Source: Chthonomonas sp. UBA6659 (GTDB lineage Bacteria > Armatimonadota > Fimbriimonadia > Fimbriimonadales > Fimbriimonadaceae). Taken from it: a stretch of 64,000 nt of DNA. The notes under the pieces were generated by a model, which did no database searches, was not told the DNA's origin, and saw only the letters and a list, made by a program, of their open reading frames with translations. Shown piece by piece: positions 55,016-64,000 of this stretch. The translations under genes were made by a program, and so were the position numbers. The stretch spans positions 3,361 through 67,360 of the forward strand of contig DKKT01000063.1 in the NCBI GenBank assembly GCA_002455425.1. Reading direction: 5' to 3'. The stretch's first letter is position 1. Each line of letters opens with the position of its first letter.

Positions 55016-56506
55016 CTAGGATCCTCCGCCCGGTGACGCATCGCGCTTGTACATCGCTCCCCGGTTCGCCGCCGACATCGCCACCGAGTAGAACAGGCGC
55101 GCTGCCGAGATGATCTTGTCGAAGTTGATCTTCTCGATCGTATCGGACGGCTGATGGTAGTCGGGATGGAACCCGCTGAACAGAAACGCGATCGGTACTC
55201 CTTTGGCCGCAAACATGTAGTGATCGCTGCGGGTGTAGACGCCTTCCTCATCCCACTCGAACTTGAAGTTCACCATCTTGTTCGCGTCGAGAATCTCCTG
55301 GTGCAGTTCCGCCGAAATGCGTTTGCTGCCCACGAGGTGGATCGTGTCGACGTTCTCTTCGGGTTTGTCGCCTTGCTTCTCCTCGTTCCGCCCGACCATG
55401 TCCATTTGCAGCAGGCAAGTCATCTTGTCGAGGGGGAAGATCGGGTTCTGAGTGTAGTAGCCGGACCCGATCAGCCCCATTTCTTCGCCGGTGAACGCCA
55501 TGAAGATCACGGTCCGCTTCGGTTTGAGCGGACTCTTGGCCATCGCTCGGGCGATCAAGAGCAACGCGGTCGTGCCGGAGCCGTCGTCGTCGGCACCCGG
55601 ATAGATCGTGCCGTCGGCGGTCACGCCGAGGTGATCGAGATGGGCGCCGAGCCCGACCGTCTCGGCCTTGAGCGTCGGATCGGAGCCTTCGATCGCACCG
55701 ACGACGTTGGGAACGCCGAACTCTTCGCTGGTCACTTCCAGCTTGAGGGTGGCCTTCGCCCCGAGGCCGGTCAGGTCGGAAGCGTTTTCGCCCACCGGCT
55801 TGAGGCCGGAGGCCTTTCCGAGGCCCTTGAGAATCTGGTCATAGGCGGCTTTGGTGAGTTGGGCCGTCCGTAAGCTCCGTCCGGGGCCGCTCGGGCCTCC
55901 TGATCCGGCGCGGCGAATCCCGAACTCACTCGTTTTGCCGTCGCCGCCGACCGTAATGCCGGTAGCGTCGGCGGAGAAAAGGAGCCGACGCAGCGCCGCC
56001 GGGACCGTCGGCGAATCCACGATCACGAGCTTGCCTTTGAGCTGCTCCTCGGTGGGGAGCGTCGGGTTCTCGCCCCGCACGCGCAGGAGGACGAGATCGC
56101 CCGAGATATCGCCCGATCCGGTCGCGGACCGAAAACTGAGCCCTTTGCCGGCACCGATCCTGATCGCCTTGCCCTCGATCTCGAAGTAGGTTTTGTCTTC
56201 GACTACTTTCGTGCGCAGAAACGGTACGGGCTGGAAGTAGGTCCCGTCCTTGCCGACCGGTTTGAGTCCCCACTCCTTGAACTTGCCGGCCACGAAGTCC
56301 GCCGCCTTCTGGTATCCAGGCTGACCCGTCCCTCGGCCCGCGAACTCCTTGCTTGAGAGCATCGTGAGCCAGGCCTTGGCATCGCTTGCCATGATCGAGT
56401 CCCAGCCCGGCTTGAGTTCGTCGCGAACCGACTCAGCACCGGGGTACTGAGCCCAGGAGGGAATGGCGAGACAGATGGCGAGGAGGCAGAGCGATCGCAG
56501 GCGCAT
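55016..56506 (-). CDS. Secreted M28 family zinc aminopeptidase
   Basis: A 496-residue di-zinc peptidase with a signal sequence (LRSLCLLAICLAIPSWA). A protease-associated (PA)-type insert lies at about 95-250. Metal ligands are visible in GLGAHLDHLG (His), YPGADDDGSGT (Asp), FTGEEMGL (catalytic and metal Glu), MDMVGRN (Asp) and PDYHQPSDT (His). Likely trims peptides outside the cytoplasm. It is monocistronic and divergent from the beta-helix gene. Confidence 0.9.
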   Translation of the reverse strand: MRLRSLCLLAICLAIPSWAQYPGAESVRDELKPGWDSIMASDAKAWLTMLSSKEFAGRGTGQPGYQKAADFVAGKFKEWGLKPVGKDGTYFQPVPFLRTKVVEDKTYFEIEGKAIRIGAGKGLSFRSATGSGDISGDLVLLRVRGENPTLPTEEQLKGKLVIVDSPTVPAALRRLLFSADATGITVGGDGKTSEFGIRRAGSGGPSGPGRSLRTAQLTKAAYDQILKGLGKASGLKPVGENASDLTGLGAKATLKLEVTSEEFGVPNVVGAIEGSDPTLKAETVGLGAHLDHLGVTADGTIYPGADDDGSGTTALLLIARAMAKSPLKPKRTVIFMAFTGEEMGLIGSGYYTQNPIFPLDKMTCLLQMDMVGRNEEKQGDKPEENVDTIHLVGSKRISAELHQEILDANKMVNFKFEWDEEGVYTRSDHYMFAAKGVPIAFLFSGFHPDYHQPSDTIEKINFDKIISAARLFYSVAMSAANRGAMYKRDASPGGGS

Positions 56507-56600
56507 ACCGAGGCTACTTCCGCAGACGGGTCCCGGGTTCCTTCAAGTCACGTCGGTGCCGTCCTAGATCAGCGCGGTAGACGGGTAGGGTGATCCACAG

Positions 56601-57824
56601 ATGGTCGCTCTCACCCTCACCTTGCTCGGCAGTCAGTTGGTTCCGGACGCATTGAACGTCCTCCAGTTCGGCGCGGACAAAACCGGCCGCGTCGATGCCA
56701 CGAATGCGTTCCAAACCGCCCTCGACGCCGCCGCCACTCCGGGAGGCGGCACCGTTTGGGTCCCACGCGGGAAGTACCTGTTCCGGGGCAACCTGAGGGT
56801 TCCGGTCGGGGTCACGCTCAAGGGGTCGTGGAACTCGGTTCCCAGCCACATCGGGTTGCGGAACCCGGGATTCCCGAAGCCCGGCGAGGGCGGCACGACG
56901 CTCCTTGTTACCGCGAATGCCGGCAAATCGGACGGGCCTGCGTTCCTGACCCTGAGCCATAACGCGACGGTGCAGGGCGTCGTGATCTTCTATCCGGAGC
57001 AGACCCCAAGTCCGAAACCCTATCCGTTCGCCATCGCGTCGAAGGCGAAGAATCCGGCGATTCTCGATGTCGAACTCCTGAATCCTTACCAAGGTATCGA
57101 GATGAACGGGGCCGAGCGACCGTTGATCCGCAATGTCACCGGGCAACCGCTGCGGATCGGAGTGCTGACCGACGGCATCACCGATATCGGTCGCTACGAG
57201 AACATCCACTTCAATCCGTGGTGGTCGATGAAGCCGGAGACGATCGCATTTCAGATGGGGAAAGGGGAGGCGTTCGTCTTCGGGCGGACCGACTGGCACA
57301 GCGTGACGAACTGCTTCGCCTACGGCTACCACGTCGGCTTTCGGTTCATCGAGACCCAACAAGGGGTCGCCAACGGGAGCTTCATCGGCATCGGGGCGGA
57401 TGACTGTGAGACGGCGATCCAGGTCGATCAATGCGCGCCGTTCGGTCTCCTGATCACGAACGGCCAGTTCGTGTCGTTCAAGGGACCCGATCCGACGATG
57501 GTCGTCGTCGGGCCTCAGTGCAAGGGGGTTGTGAGCTTCGTGAACAGCGCGTTCTGGGGACCCTGCCACCAGATTGCGCGCGTTGCGGGAGGCACCGTCC
57601 GCTTCAGCGACTGCACCTTTGTGCAGTGGGACGCCAAGAATCAGGGCCGGGCCGCGATCCAAGCGACCGGAGGTCGCCTCATCGTCCGCGGCTGCGACTT
57701 CCGCGAAGACAAACCCCATGTCAAGGTAGGCGAAGGGGTTGCCGATGCCGTCCTCTCCGAAAATCTCGCGCCGAACGCGCTGCGGGTCGAAAACCGGAGC
57801 CCTCGTGCGCGCATATCGCCGTAG
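56601..57824 (+). CDS. Pectate-lyase-like beta-helix protein
   Basis: A 407-residue right-handed beta-helix protein of the Pectate_lyase_3/GH55-like class: LNVLQFGADKTGRVDATNAF and GGGTVWVPRGKYLFRG are the conserved entry of this fold, followed by repeated short strands (LITNGQFVSFKGPDPTM; VSFVNSAFWGPCHQ). The signal region is short (MVALTLTLLGSQLVPDA). It probably binds or cleaves a polysaccharide; no catalytic residues can be assigned. TAGGGT lies 9 nt before the ATG. A second gene follows after 3 nt. Confidence 0.75.
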   Translation: MVALTLTLLGSQLVPDALNVLQFGADKTGRVDATNAFQTALDAAATPGGGTVWVPRGKYLFRGNLRVPVGVTLKGSWNSVPSHIGLRNPGFPKPGEGGTTLLVTANAGKSDGPAFLTLSHNATVQGVVIFYPEQTPSPKPYPFAIASKAKNPAILDVELLNPYQGIEMNGAERPLIRNVTGQPLRIGVLTDGITDIGRYENIHFNPWWSMKPETIAFQMGKGEAFVFGRTDWHSVTNCFAYGYHVGFRFIETQQGVANGSFIGIGADDCETAIQVDQCAPFGLLITNGQFVSFKGPDPTMVVVGPQCKGVVSFVNSAFWGPCHQIARVAGGTVRFSDCTFVQWDAKNQGRAAIQATGGRLIVRGCDFREDKPHVKVGEGVADAVLSENLAPNALRVENRSPRARISP

Positions 57825-57827
57825 TCG

Positions 57828-58679
57828 ATGCGTCCCATCTGTATGCCGATAGCGCTTTCGATCGACGTGGCGGGGCCCCAGTTTCTGATCACGCTGGCTC
57901 TCATTCCGCTGTTCGGCTATGGGGTGTTACGGGTCATTCGCATGATGATCGACGGCGACGTGGGGGCTGTCCAAGGAGTGGTCGCACTGTTCGCCGTGAT
58001 CGGTACCCTGGCGATCGCGATCACGGCCCGTTCCAACGCCGTGACGGGTGCGATCGCGCTCGTCACCATTGCCCTCATGGCGTTCTTTCCCTATGCGGCG
58101 ACGCAGATGGAGCGGCTCGAACATCGGGACATTCGGGGAGACGAACTCGACAAGGCACATCGCGCCCTTGCCGAGCGTCCCGACAACGTCAATGCTCGAT
58201 TCATGATCGCTCGCGTCCTCTATGAACAAGGGATGGTGGGCTACGCGATCGCCACGGTCGAACAGACGCTTGCCGGCCTGCCGGACGCGATCGATCCGGT
58301 CCACAACCGCTCCGTTCGTGACATCTATCGCAACGAGTTCTACACGGCCAAACAGTGGCGTAACAGTCTGCGGGATCCGAAGGCTTTCGACCCGGTGAAG
58401 TGTCCGGCGTGTGGGACGATGAACTATCCGGGCGACCTCGCGTGCCGAGGTTGCCGCGGTGCCTACCTGTTGGACCTCGCCCGTACGATGGACAATCCCC
58501 GCCGGTTCCTCGGCAAGCTCGTCATGGCGTGGGCCCTCGTGGCTCTGGTTCTTGCCGCGATCTCGATGGCGGCGTTGAACTACCCCTCGTCGGTGACGTT
58601 CACGGTCGCCGCGCTCGGCATCGGAACGGTCGGCGCAGTCTTGTGGTGGCTCTTCCGCGACCCCACGATGATGCGCTAG
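57828..58679 (+). CDS. Membrane protein with helical-repeat and zinc-ribbon segments
   Basis: A 283-residue protein: two or three N-terminal membrane helices (residues 17-90), a TPR-like soluble part (NARFMIARVLYEQGMVGYAI), a zinc ribbon with CPAC and CRGC near residues 193 and 207, then two membrane helices (LVMAWALVALVLAAISMAAL and FTVAALGIGTVGAVLWWLF). Function unknown. It follows the beta-helix gene by 3 nt and is probably co-transcribed. Its stop overlaps the smc stop by 4 nt. Confidence 0.7.
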   Translation: MRPICMPIALSIDVAGPQFLITLALIPLFGYGVLRVIRMMIDGDVGAVQGVVALFAVIGTLAIAITARSNAVTGAIALVTIALMAFFPYAATQMERLEHRDIRGDELDKAHRALAERPDNVNARFMIARVLYEQGMVGYAIATVEQTLAGLPDAIDPVHNRSVRDIYRNEFYTAKQWRNSLRDPKAFDPVKCPACGTMNYPGDLACRGCRGAYLLDLARTMDNPRRFLGKLVMAWALVALVLAAISMAALNYPSSVTFTVAALGIGTVGAVLWWLFRDPTMMR

Positions 58680-61600
58680 CCTTTCATCGTCGCCGCCGCG
58701 GCAATCGGGTGATCGACCAGGTTCTGGGGCGGTAGGCGGAGCGGGATCAGCGAAGTCACCCCGGGCTCCTGCATCGTCACCCCGAACCAGATGTCGGCGG
58801 CCTCGATCGTGACGTTGTTGTGGGTGATCAGGATGAACTGGGTTCGATCGGTGAACTCCCTCAAGAGTGCGATGAAGCGCTCGACGTTGCGCCCGTCCAG
58901 CGGCGCGTCGACCTCGTCAAGGACGACCAGCGGGCTCGGCTTGACGTGGAGGAGCGCGAAGAGGAACGCGCATGCGCTCATCGCGCGCTCGCCGCCGCTG
59001 AGGAGTTCGAGTCGCTGGCGTCGCTTGCCCGGGATCGTGACCTCGACCTCAACCCCCGTGGCGAGCAAGTCGTCCGGGTTGGTGAGGCGCAGATGTCCCT
59101 CTCCGTCCCCTTCGAACACCTTGTGGAACAGATGGGCGAACGCCTCTTGGACTTGCGTGAACGTCTCGGCAAACCGGTCGCGCGTGAGCTGGTCGAGGAC
59201 TCCGATGCTACTCTCGACTTCGGCCTTTCCGGCGAGGATGTCGTCACGCCGGGCATCGAGTTCGTCGAACCGCTCCGTAAGGCGCTGGTACGCCTCGATC
59301 GCGCCGAGGTTGACGTCGCCCATGCCGCGGAGCTCGCGGCGCATCTTGGCCACGAGGATGGCGGCGTCATCCGGGATCGTGGTGTCTGGGGCTCGGGCAA
59401 GCGCATCTTCCTGGCTCAGGCCATATTCGTCAAGAAGTCGTTCGAGGGCTCCGGCTCTGCGCGCGTCGGTTCGGGCTCGCGCCACTTCGGCCTGATGAGC
59501 CAGATCGGCGCAGGCGGCAGCGTTCTTTTCGGCCTCGCGGGCCTTTTCGCGGATCAAGACCTCTTCTTCGGACAGCTCGCGCTTTCGTTCGACCGCCTTC
59601 TCGACTGCAGCCGCGGCGGCATCCCGCTCGGCATCGGCCTCCGCGAGCTCGGATTGGCGCTTTGCGATCTCAGTGCGAGCCTTCTCGCGATCCGACTCAA
59701 GGCCTGAGGCTCGCCGCACCCGGTGTTCGTCCGCCTCGGTTGCGTGGGCGAGTTTCCGCTCCGCAATCTCGCGACGCTGGACAGCCTGGTTCATCCGCAT
59801 CTCGGCGTCGCGCAGACGCTCCGCGGCTTGTCCGGCATCCGCCGACCGCGCGGCCAACTCCTTGAGGAGGGTGTCGCGGCGGGCCTCAAGGGCACCCAGA
59901 TCGACGGCCGGCGTACTGGCATTCCAGGACGGGAGTTCTGCCAGTTCGGTTTCCAGCTTGGCCCGACTTTTCAAGGCGGCTTGGAGTTCGTGCCGCAGAT
60001 TCGCGAGCCAGGTCCTGGCGTCTTCAAGGTCTTGGCGACCGCCCTCGATCGCTTGGCGAACCTGGTCCTCCGAATCTTTGCGCTCTTCACGGGCCTTCGC
60101 GGTGCTTTGGGCGATCTTCTCCATGGCCGCGATCTTGCGATCGAGGTCGGCGAGCTCGCGTTCGAGGGTCCTCAATTCGGCTTGCCGATGGACGATGCCG
60201 GATGTCTGACGTCCCGAATGGCCTCCGCTGACCGCGCCGCTGCTGTGCACGACCTCCCCTTCAAGGGTGACGAGGCGCGACCATCCCGTCGTTTTGGCCA
60301 GGCGCAGGCTGTCCTCGAGAGTCTCGGTGACGACCGTCCTTCCCAGCAGGCTTTCGATCACGGGGCGGTGGTCGGGCCGACATTGCACCAACTCGGACGC
60401 GAGACCGACGACCCCCCGACGTTCGAGCACACGGCTCAACTCTGGCGACGTGGAGCGGGGTCGCATCAGCGTCATCGGCTGGAACGTCGCCCGGCCGAGG
60501 CGATGCTCCTTGAGGAGCGCGATGGCCCGCTTCGCGTGGCTCTCGTCGGGCACGATCAAGTCGTGGGCCGAGGCACCGAGTGCCGTCTCGATCGCCGTCG
60601 CGAGCTCGGCGGAAACGTCGAGCGCTTGGGCCACGGGGACGTAGTCGCCTTCGAGCTTGCGTTGCTCCACGAGCGTGAGCACGGCCCGCGCTCCTTGCGC
60701 CAGGCCCTCGTGGGTTTCGAGGGTCGCCTCGAGGCCTCGCCGTCGACCGTCGTGGACGGCACGCTCATGGTGGAGGCGCCGAAGCTCTTGCTCGGTGCCC
60801 TCGGTCGCAGCCCTTTGGCGATCGGCTTCCTCGCGGAGGGACTTCAACTGGGCCCGAATCTTCGCCTCGCCGGCCTCGAGATCGCTGAACGTCGTCTCCG
60901 CCTCCCGTATCGCGGCCTCGAGTTCCGGGACGCTCTGGGCTATGCCATCCAGCTCAGCGAGAGCGAGTTTCCGACGCTGCTTGGCGTGCTGACGTTCGGC
61001 ATCGTCGCGGAGCCGCAGCGCTTCGGCATGTCGCGCTTCCCCAAGCTCGGTCTCCGCCTGTTCGAGGGCGAAGGTCAGGCGCTCGGCGTCGGCGGAGTGG
61101 CCGCCGACCTCGACCCGGAGTCTCTGTAGTGCCGCGACCTCGGCTCTCTCTTCTTCGGTGGCTCGAAGGAGATCGGCTTCGAACTCGGCCCGGCGGTGCT
61201 CGGCCGCTCCGAGTTCGTCCGCGAAGGTCTTCTCGAAGTCCTCCAGACTCAAGAGGCGTTGCTCGGCCAGTTCGAGCTGAGATTGTGCGCGCTCGGCGTG
61301 GGCGATCGACTCCTGGTGCCGGGCCCGCAACTGGTCGAGTTCACGTTCGGCCGCCGCGAGTCGTGCCAGGAGTCGCTTGGCCTCGATGTCGAGAAGCTCG
61401 GCCTGGCGAGATTCGGATGCGGCCTTTTCTCCCGCGTTCGCGATCCGCGCCTCGAGCTCGAGGAGTTCGTTGACCGAGCCGGCGAGTTCAAGAATCAACA
61501 GGCCCGACTCGATTTCGCGGAGGCTGTCTTGGATCTGCCGGTATCGCTGCGCGGTTTCAGCCTCAAGCCGAAGCGGTTCGCGTTGGCTCTCGATCTCATT

Positions 61601-62185
61601 GAGGATATCTTCGACTCGTGAGAGATGCTGCTGCGCGGCATCGAGACGTCGGAACGCCTCCTGGCGGCGGACCCGGTACCGCTGGACACCGGCGGCCTCG
61701 TCGATCCACGCCCGACGATCTTCGGGCGAGGCCGCAAGCGCGGCGTCGATCTCTTTTTGGCTGACGATCGCGTATCCGGCGCGGCCCAGCCCAGAGTCGG
61801 CGAGGAGCTCGTAGATGTCGCGCAATCGGCACGTGCGGCGATTGATTTGGTATTCGCTGTCCCCGCTTCGTGTGAGCCGGCGCGTGATCGCCACTTCGGG
61901 TGAGTCGATGCCAAGGGCACCGTCTTCATTATCGAACAGGAGGGTGACTTCGGCGAAGCCCAGCGGCTTGCGCCGAGAGCTGCCGGAAAAGATGACTTCC
62001 TGGCTCGTCTGAGCCCGCAGGTTGCGCGCATTGGGCTCTCCGAGCCCCCAGAGGATGGCGTCCACGATGTTGGATTTGCCGCAACCGTTCGGGCCGACGA
62101 CGGCGATCATGTCGCCGTCGAGCTCGAACTCGGTCCGGTCCGCGAACGTCTTGAACCCGAAAATCTTTACGCGCTTGAGCCTCAT
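58676..62185 (-). CDS. smc: Chromosome segregation protein SMC
   Basis: A 1169-residue SMC ATPase, the usual length. N-terminal Walker A is [20 protein letters not shown] near residue 32; two long coiled coils (about 170-500 and 660-1000) flank the hinge ([29 protein letters not shown]); the C-terminal half has the signature [18 protein letters not shown] and Walker [15 protein letters not shown]. It compacts and helps separate chromosomes with ScpA and ScpB, which are not adjacent. Antisense open frames across it are an effect of the high GC content. Confidence 0.97.
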   Translation of the reverse strand: MRLKRVKIFGFKTFADRTEFELDGDMIAVVGPNGCGKSNIVDAILWGLGEPNARNLRAQTSQEVIFSGSSRRKPLGFAEVTLLFDNEDGALGIDSPEVAITRRLTRSGDSEYQINRRTCRLRDIYELLADSGLGRAGYAIVSQKEIDAALAASPEDRRAWIDEAAGVQRYRVRRQEAFRRLDAAQQHLSRVEDILNEIESQREPLRLEAETAQRYRQIQDSLREIESGLLILELAGSVNELLELEARIANAGEKAASESRQAELLDIEAKRLLARLAAAERELDQLRARHQESIAHAERAQSQLELAEQRLLSLEDFEKTFADELGAAEHRRAEFEADLLRATEEERAEVAALQRLRVEVGGHSADAERLTFALEQAETELGEARHAEALRLRDDAERQHAKQRRKLALAELDGIAQSVPELEAAIREAETTFSDLEAGEAKIRAQLKSLREEADRQRAATEGTEQELRRLHHERAVHDGRRRGLEATLETHEGLAQGARAVLTLVEQRKLEGDYVPVAQALDVSAELATAIETALGASAHDLIVPDESHAKRAIALLKEHRLGRATFQPMTLMRPRSTSPELSRVLERRGVVGLASELVQCRPDHRPVIESLLGRTVVTETLEDSLRLAKTTGWSRLVTLEGEVVHSSGAVSGGHSGRQTSGIVHRQAELRTLERELADLDRKIAAMEKIAQSTAKAREERKDSEDQVRQAIEGGRQDLEDARTWLANLRHELQAALKSRAKLETELAELPSWNASTPAVDLGALEARRDTLLKELAARSADAGQAAERLRDAEMRMNQAVQRREIAERKLAHATEADEHRVRRASGLESDREKARTEIAKRQSELAEADAERDAAAAAVEKAVERKRELSEEEVLIREKAREAEKNAAACADLAHQAEVARARTDARRAGALERLLDEYGLSQEDALARAPDTTIPDDAAILVAKMRRELRGMGDVNLGAIEAYQRLTERFDELDARRDDILAGKAEVESSIGVLDQLTRDRFAETFTQVQEAFAHLFHKVFEGDGEGHLRLTNPDDLLATGVEVEVTIPGKRRQRLELLSGGERAMSACAFLFALLHVKPSPLVVLDEVDAPLDGRNVERFIALLREFTDRTQFILITHNNVTIEAADIWFGVTMQEPGVTSLIPLRLPPQNLVDHPIAAAATMKG

Positions 62186-62283
62186 GGTTCGGCGTCAAAA
62201 CAGACGAATCGGCCACGGCCCAAGCCGCGCGGAGTTATCCACACTGCCAAAGTGTAGCCGTTCGTCTAGTGTTTCTGCCTTTG

Positions 62284-62589
62284 TCAGGCCCAGATGAGGG
62301 CGATCAGACTCCAGAGGACAAGGACTCCGCCGAGAAATCGTCCCACCAGGCCGAGGAGGATCAGGGGCTTGTCCGGCTCATCGTACTCGTGGAGCAGGTA
62401 GCTCAGGGTCCCCTTCGTCGAGTTGAACATCGCTTCAAACATCGACCTCGTTTCGCCCCACATGTGGGAGCGGACTCGGATCATCCCTGCGGTGCCGACG
62501 GCGATGAGCACGACGCCGAGGACGATCAGCGCCCACGCGACGGGGACGGTGGGGACCAGAAGTCGAGAGCCTGGGATCGTACGAAACAT
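62284..62589 (-). CDS. Small two-helix membrane protein, 101 aa
   Basis: A 101-residue protein with membrane segments at about residues 16-38 and 76-100, joined by an acidic loop ([12 protein letters not shown]). No family recognised. It diverges from the esterase gene, with 21 bp between the two ATGs, and lies 98 bp upstream of the smc start on the same strand. TAAGCT 10 nt before its ATG could be the -10. Confidence 0.6.
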   Translation of the reverse strand: MFRTIPGSRLLVPTVPVAWALIVLGVVLIAVGTAGMIRVRSHMWGETRSMFEAMFNSTKGTLSYLLHEYDEPDKPLILLGLVGRFLGGVLVLWSLIALIWA

Positions 62590-62598
62590 GTCGCGGGG

Positions 62599-62604
62599 TA
62601 GCTT
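62599..62604 (+). promoter_or_regulatory. -10 hexamer TAGCTT for the esterase gene
   Basis: TAGCTT, ACTGCC (6 nt), ATG 62611. On the other strand the same bases read AAGCTA, next to the TAAGCT box of the small membrane protein gene. Confidence 0.45.
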
Positions 62605-62610
62605 ACTGCC

Positions 62611-63339
62611 ATGGCCGTTCTGCAGGTGCAATACCAGTCCCGCGTGCTCGGGCAGGGGCGGCGCGCGATCCTGCTCGTACCCGAACACATCGCGCCGCCC
62701 TTTCACGTCCTGTTTCAGCTCCACGGACTCTCCGATGACGAGACCACCTGGCTGCGTCAGACTCGCATCGAGGCGATGGTGGCGGGGCTCCCGCTCCTCG
62801 TCGTGATGCCCGATGGGGGGCGGTCGTTCTATGCCGATGCCGCCGAAGGCCCGAAGATGGGTGAGGCGATCGGGGTCGAGCTGCCCGAGCTCGTCGACCG
62901 GTGGTTTCCCACCCACGCCCGTTGGGCGATCGGGGGTCTCAGTATGGGTGGGAGCGGGTCCGTGCGCTTGGCCCTGAACTACCCCGAACGATTCGTGTCA
63001 GTGGCGTCGCACTCGGGCTCCCTCGGGTTTGGCCACTTCTACGGGTGGGGCGACGATGACTTTGGGCGCGAGTTTCGCCGTGTCCTCGGTCCGAATCCGG
63101 TCGGCGGTCCTCAGGATCTGTTTGCACTTGCCGAGCGGGCGAACCCTCGACCCGCGATCCGCCTCGACTGTGGGCTGGATGACTTCACGCTCGCCGCAAA
63201 CCGAGCCTTTCACGAGCATCTGGGTTCGCTTGGGTATGAGCACGAGTACGCCGAGTTCCCGGGCGATCACACTTGGGACTACTGGAACGAGCACCTGCCC
63301 GAGGCGATCGCGTTCCACCGTAAGAACCTGGGGATTTGA
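62611..63339 (+). CDS. Esterase family alpha/beta hydrolase (esterase D/FGH-like)
   Basis: A 242-residue hydrolase of the esterase D (Esterase PF00756) group. LFQLHGLSDDETTW supplies the oxyanion region, GGLSMGGSGSVRLA the nucleophilic serine near residue 112, LDCGLDDF the aspartate and FPGDHTWDYW the histidine near 223. The group includes S-formylglutathione hydrolases, feruloyl esterases and mycolyltransferase-like enzymes; the substrate is not evident. Confidence 0.88.
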   Translation: MAVLQVQYQSRVLGQGRRAILLVPEHIAPPFHVLFQLHGLSDDETTWLRQTRIEAMVAGLPLLVVMPDGGRSFYADAAEGPKMGEAIGVELPELVDRWFPTHARWAIGGLSMGGSGSVRLALNYPERFVSVASHSGSLGFGHFYGWGDDDFGREFRRVLGPNPVGGPQDLFALAERANPRPAIRLDCGLDDFTLAANRAFHEHLGSLGYEHEYAEFPGDHTWDYWNEHLPEAIAFHRKNLGI

Positions 63340-63476
63340 ACGGGAGTCGTAGGGATAGGTTCATTCGCCTGATGACGTCACGACAAACGCGCATCTTGCA
63401 TTCCACCTCTCACAACTGCCATCCGTGATTGCCTCTGAACCACATGGCCCCGTTCGCAGGGCGTTTCACTTGCGTG

Positions 63477-63818
63477 TCACGGCGAACCACGCTGCCGTAC
63501 CTGGCGGATTGTCCCATGTTCGTCGACCACTACGCAAATCAAGCTGTATCCACCGCTGTATACGTGGATGATCGAACCCGGTTGAGCACGGCCGTAGTGG
63601 CGCTCAATCTCCTCTTGGGTCCGCCAGGATACGCCTGGTTCACCTATCTGAGCGACAAGGTCTCGGAATGGCTGACCAACGTACATACTCGCAAAGCCAG
63701 CCACATCTGCGTCCTTCTTAAGTTCCGAATAGATGAGAAAACCAACTGCCAGACAGGCGAAAGTAGCGCCCACGAGAGCGAGCTTCAAGCTCCTTGCTGA
63801 GCCAAGAGCTCCCCTCAT
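63477..63818 (-). CDS. BamE/SmpA-like small membrane-anchored protein
   Basis: A 113-residue protein. One hydrophobic helix (LALVGATFACLAVGFLIY, residues 12-29) precedes a small domain with MYVGQPFRDLVAQIGEP, then GSIIHVYSGGYSLICVV and DEHGTIRQV, a pattern like the BamE/SmpA fold. ATG 63818 is chosen because GGAGAGG lies 6 nt before it; a GTG at 63896 would add 26 residues. The local base composition is visibly less GC-rich than the rest of the window. No gene is recognised in the remaining bases to 64000. Confidence 0.55.
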   Translation of the reverse strand: MRGALGSARSLKLALVGATFACLAVGFLIYSELKKDADVAGFASMYVGQPFRDLVAQIGEPGVSWRTQEEIERHYGRAQPGSIIHVYSGGYSLICVVVDEHGTIRQVRQRGSP

Positions 63819-64000
63819 ACCGGCCTCTCCAGTCGCATGGCGACCGGACCGGAGCCACTGTTGAAGCCCTGCCCGTAGTTCATTAGTTTGCAGCACGCCT
63901 CACACCAGCCCCTTGGGGAAAAGAAGATCCATGGCAAGCAAGTTGTGATCACCGACGCTGACCCGCACATGTGGCCTGCAACATTGGCCATTACATCATC

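Noticed and set aside
63819..64000. A partial gene entering from the right end on the minus strand
   Set aside because: Frames there are interrupted by stops within 100 bases and have no recognisable sequence.

Overview
The window is about 64 kb of GC-rich (by eye a little over 60 %), gene-dense bacterial chromosome. Several traits point to Armatimonadota (Fimbriimonas-like): a DUF1559-style prepilin with an [17 protein letters not shown] leader, a PEP-CTERM protein, a dockerin-like secreted protein, regulators built from SARP and STAND/TPR parts, a GH95 enzyme, and a large secreted helical-barrel protein of a kind I associate with Armatimonadota and Planctomycetota. The phylum call is inference, and a planctomycete-like lineage is the main alternative. 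I see no rRNA, tRNA, CRISPR array, insertion sequence or prophage. About 56 protein genes are supported.

Layout. 1-6.5 kb: an envelope cluster (FemAB/BioF2-like acyltransferase, family-2 glycosyltransferase, CPBP-type membrane protease), then an M48 protease, alpha-glucan phosphorylase and a small P-loop kinase. 6.5-18.9 kb: L,D-transpeptidase, PepV-like dipeptidase, a hairpin repeat cluster, Gfo/Idh/MocA oxidoreductase, a headless STAND/TPR protein, a PilB-type ATPase, a thioredoxin-like gene with an in-frame TGA (candidate selenoprotein), an M50 protease, a LolA-like protein and a dockerin-like protein. 18.9-28.7 kb: uvrC with a Kef-type antiporter, a STAS protein, a PEP-CTERM lectin, a SARP-like regulator, GH95 and a PilZ protein. 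28.8-33.8 kb: the N-terminal half of carbamoyl-phosphate synthase large subunit, an acyl-ACP desaturase, an amidohydrolase and a prepilin. 33.9-38 kb: a four-gene Mn/Zn/Fe ABC importer behind a palindromic operator-like site. 38-44.4 kb: a class III nucleotide cyclase facing the c-di-AMP module cdaA-cdaR, an aldehyde dehydrogenase, and pyrF. 44.5-58.7 kb: mostly secreted or metabolic enzymes (subtilase, CrtI-like oxidoreductase, a 1026-residue secreted protein, sarcosine-oxidase-like enzyme, M28 peptidase, beta-helix protein). 58.7-64 kb: smc, an esterase, and a less GC-rich end with a BamE-like small protein.

How it works together. Many genes serve the envelope and export: surface proteins, pili, peptidoglycan crosslinking, polysaccharide breakdown and signalling by c-di-AMP or cyclic nucleotides. 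Two architectural habits run through the whole window. First, many genes have a TANNNT-like -10 hexamer only 6-9 nt before the start codon and no Shine-Dalgarno sequence, which predicts widespread leaderless mRNAs. Second, five of thirteen convergent gene pairs overlap by exactly four bases at a YTAG tetranucleotide.

The most notable single observation is the in-frame TGA at 15486-15488. It follows a Cys-Thr in a thioredoxin-like active-site context, the same frame stays open for 309 more codons, and a short hairpin sits at the spacing expected of a bacterial SECIS.
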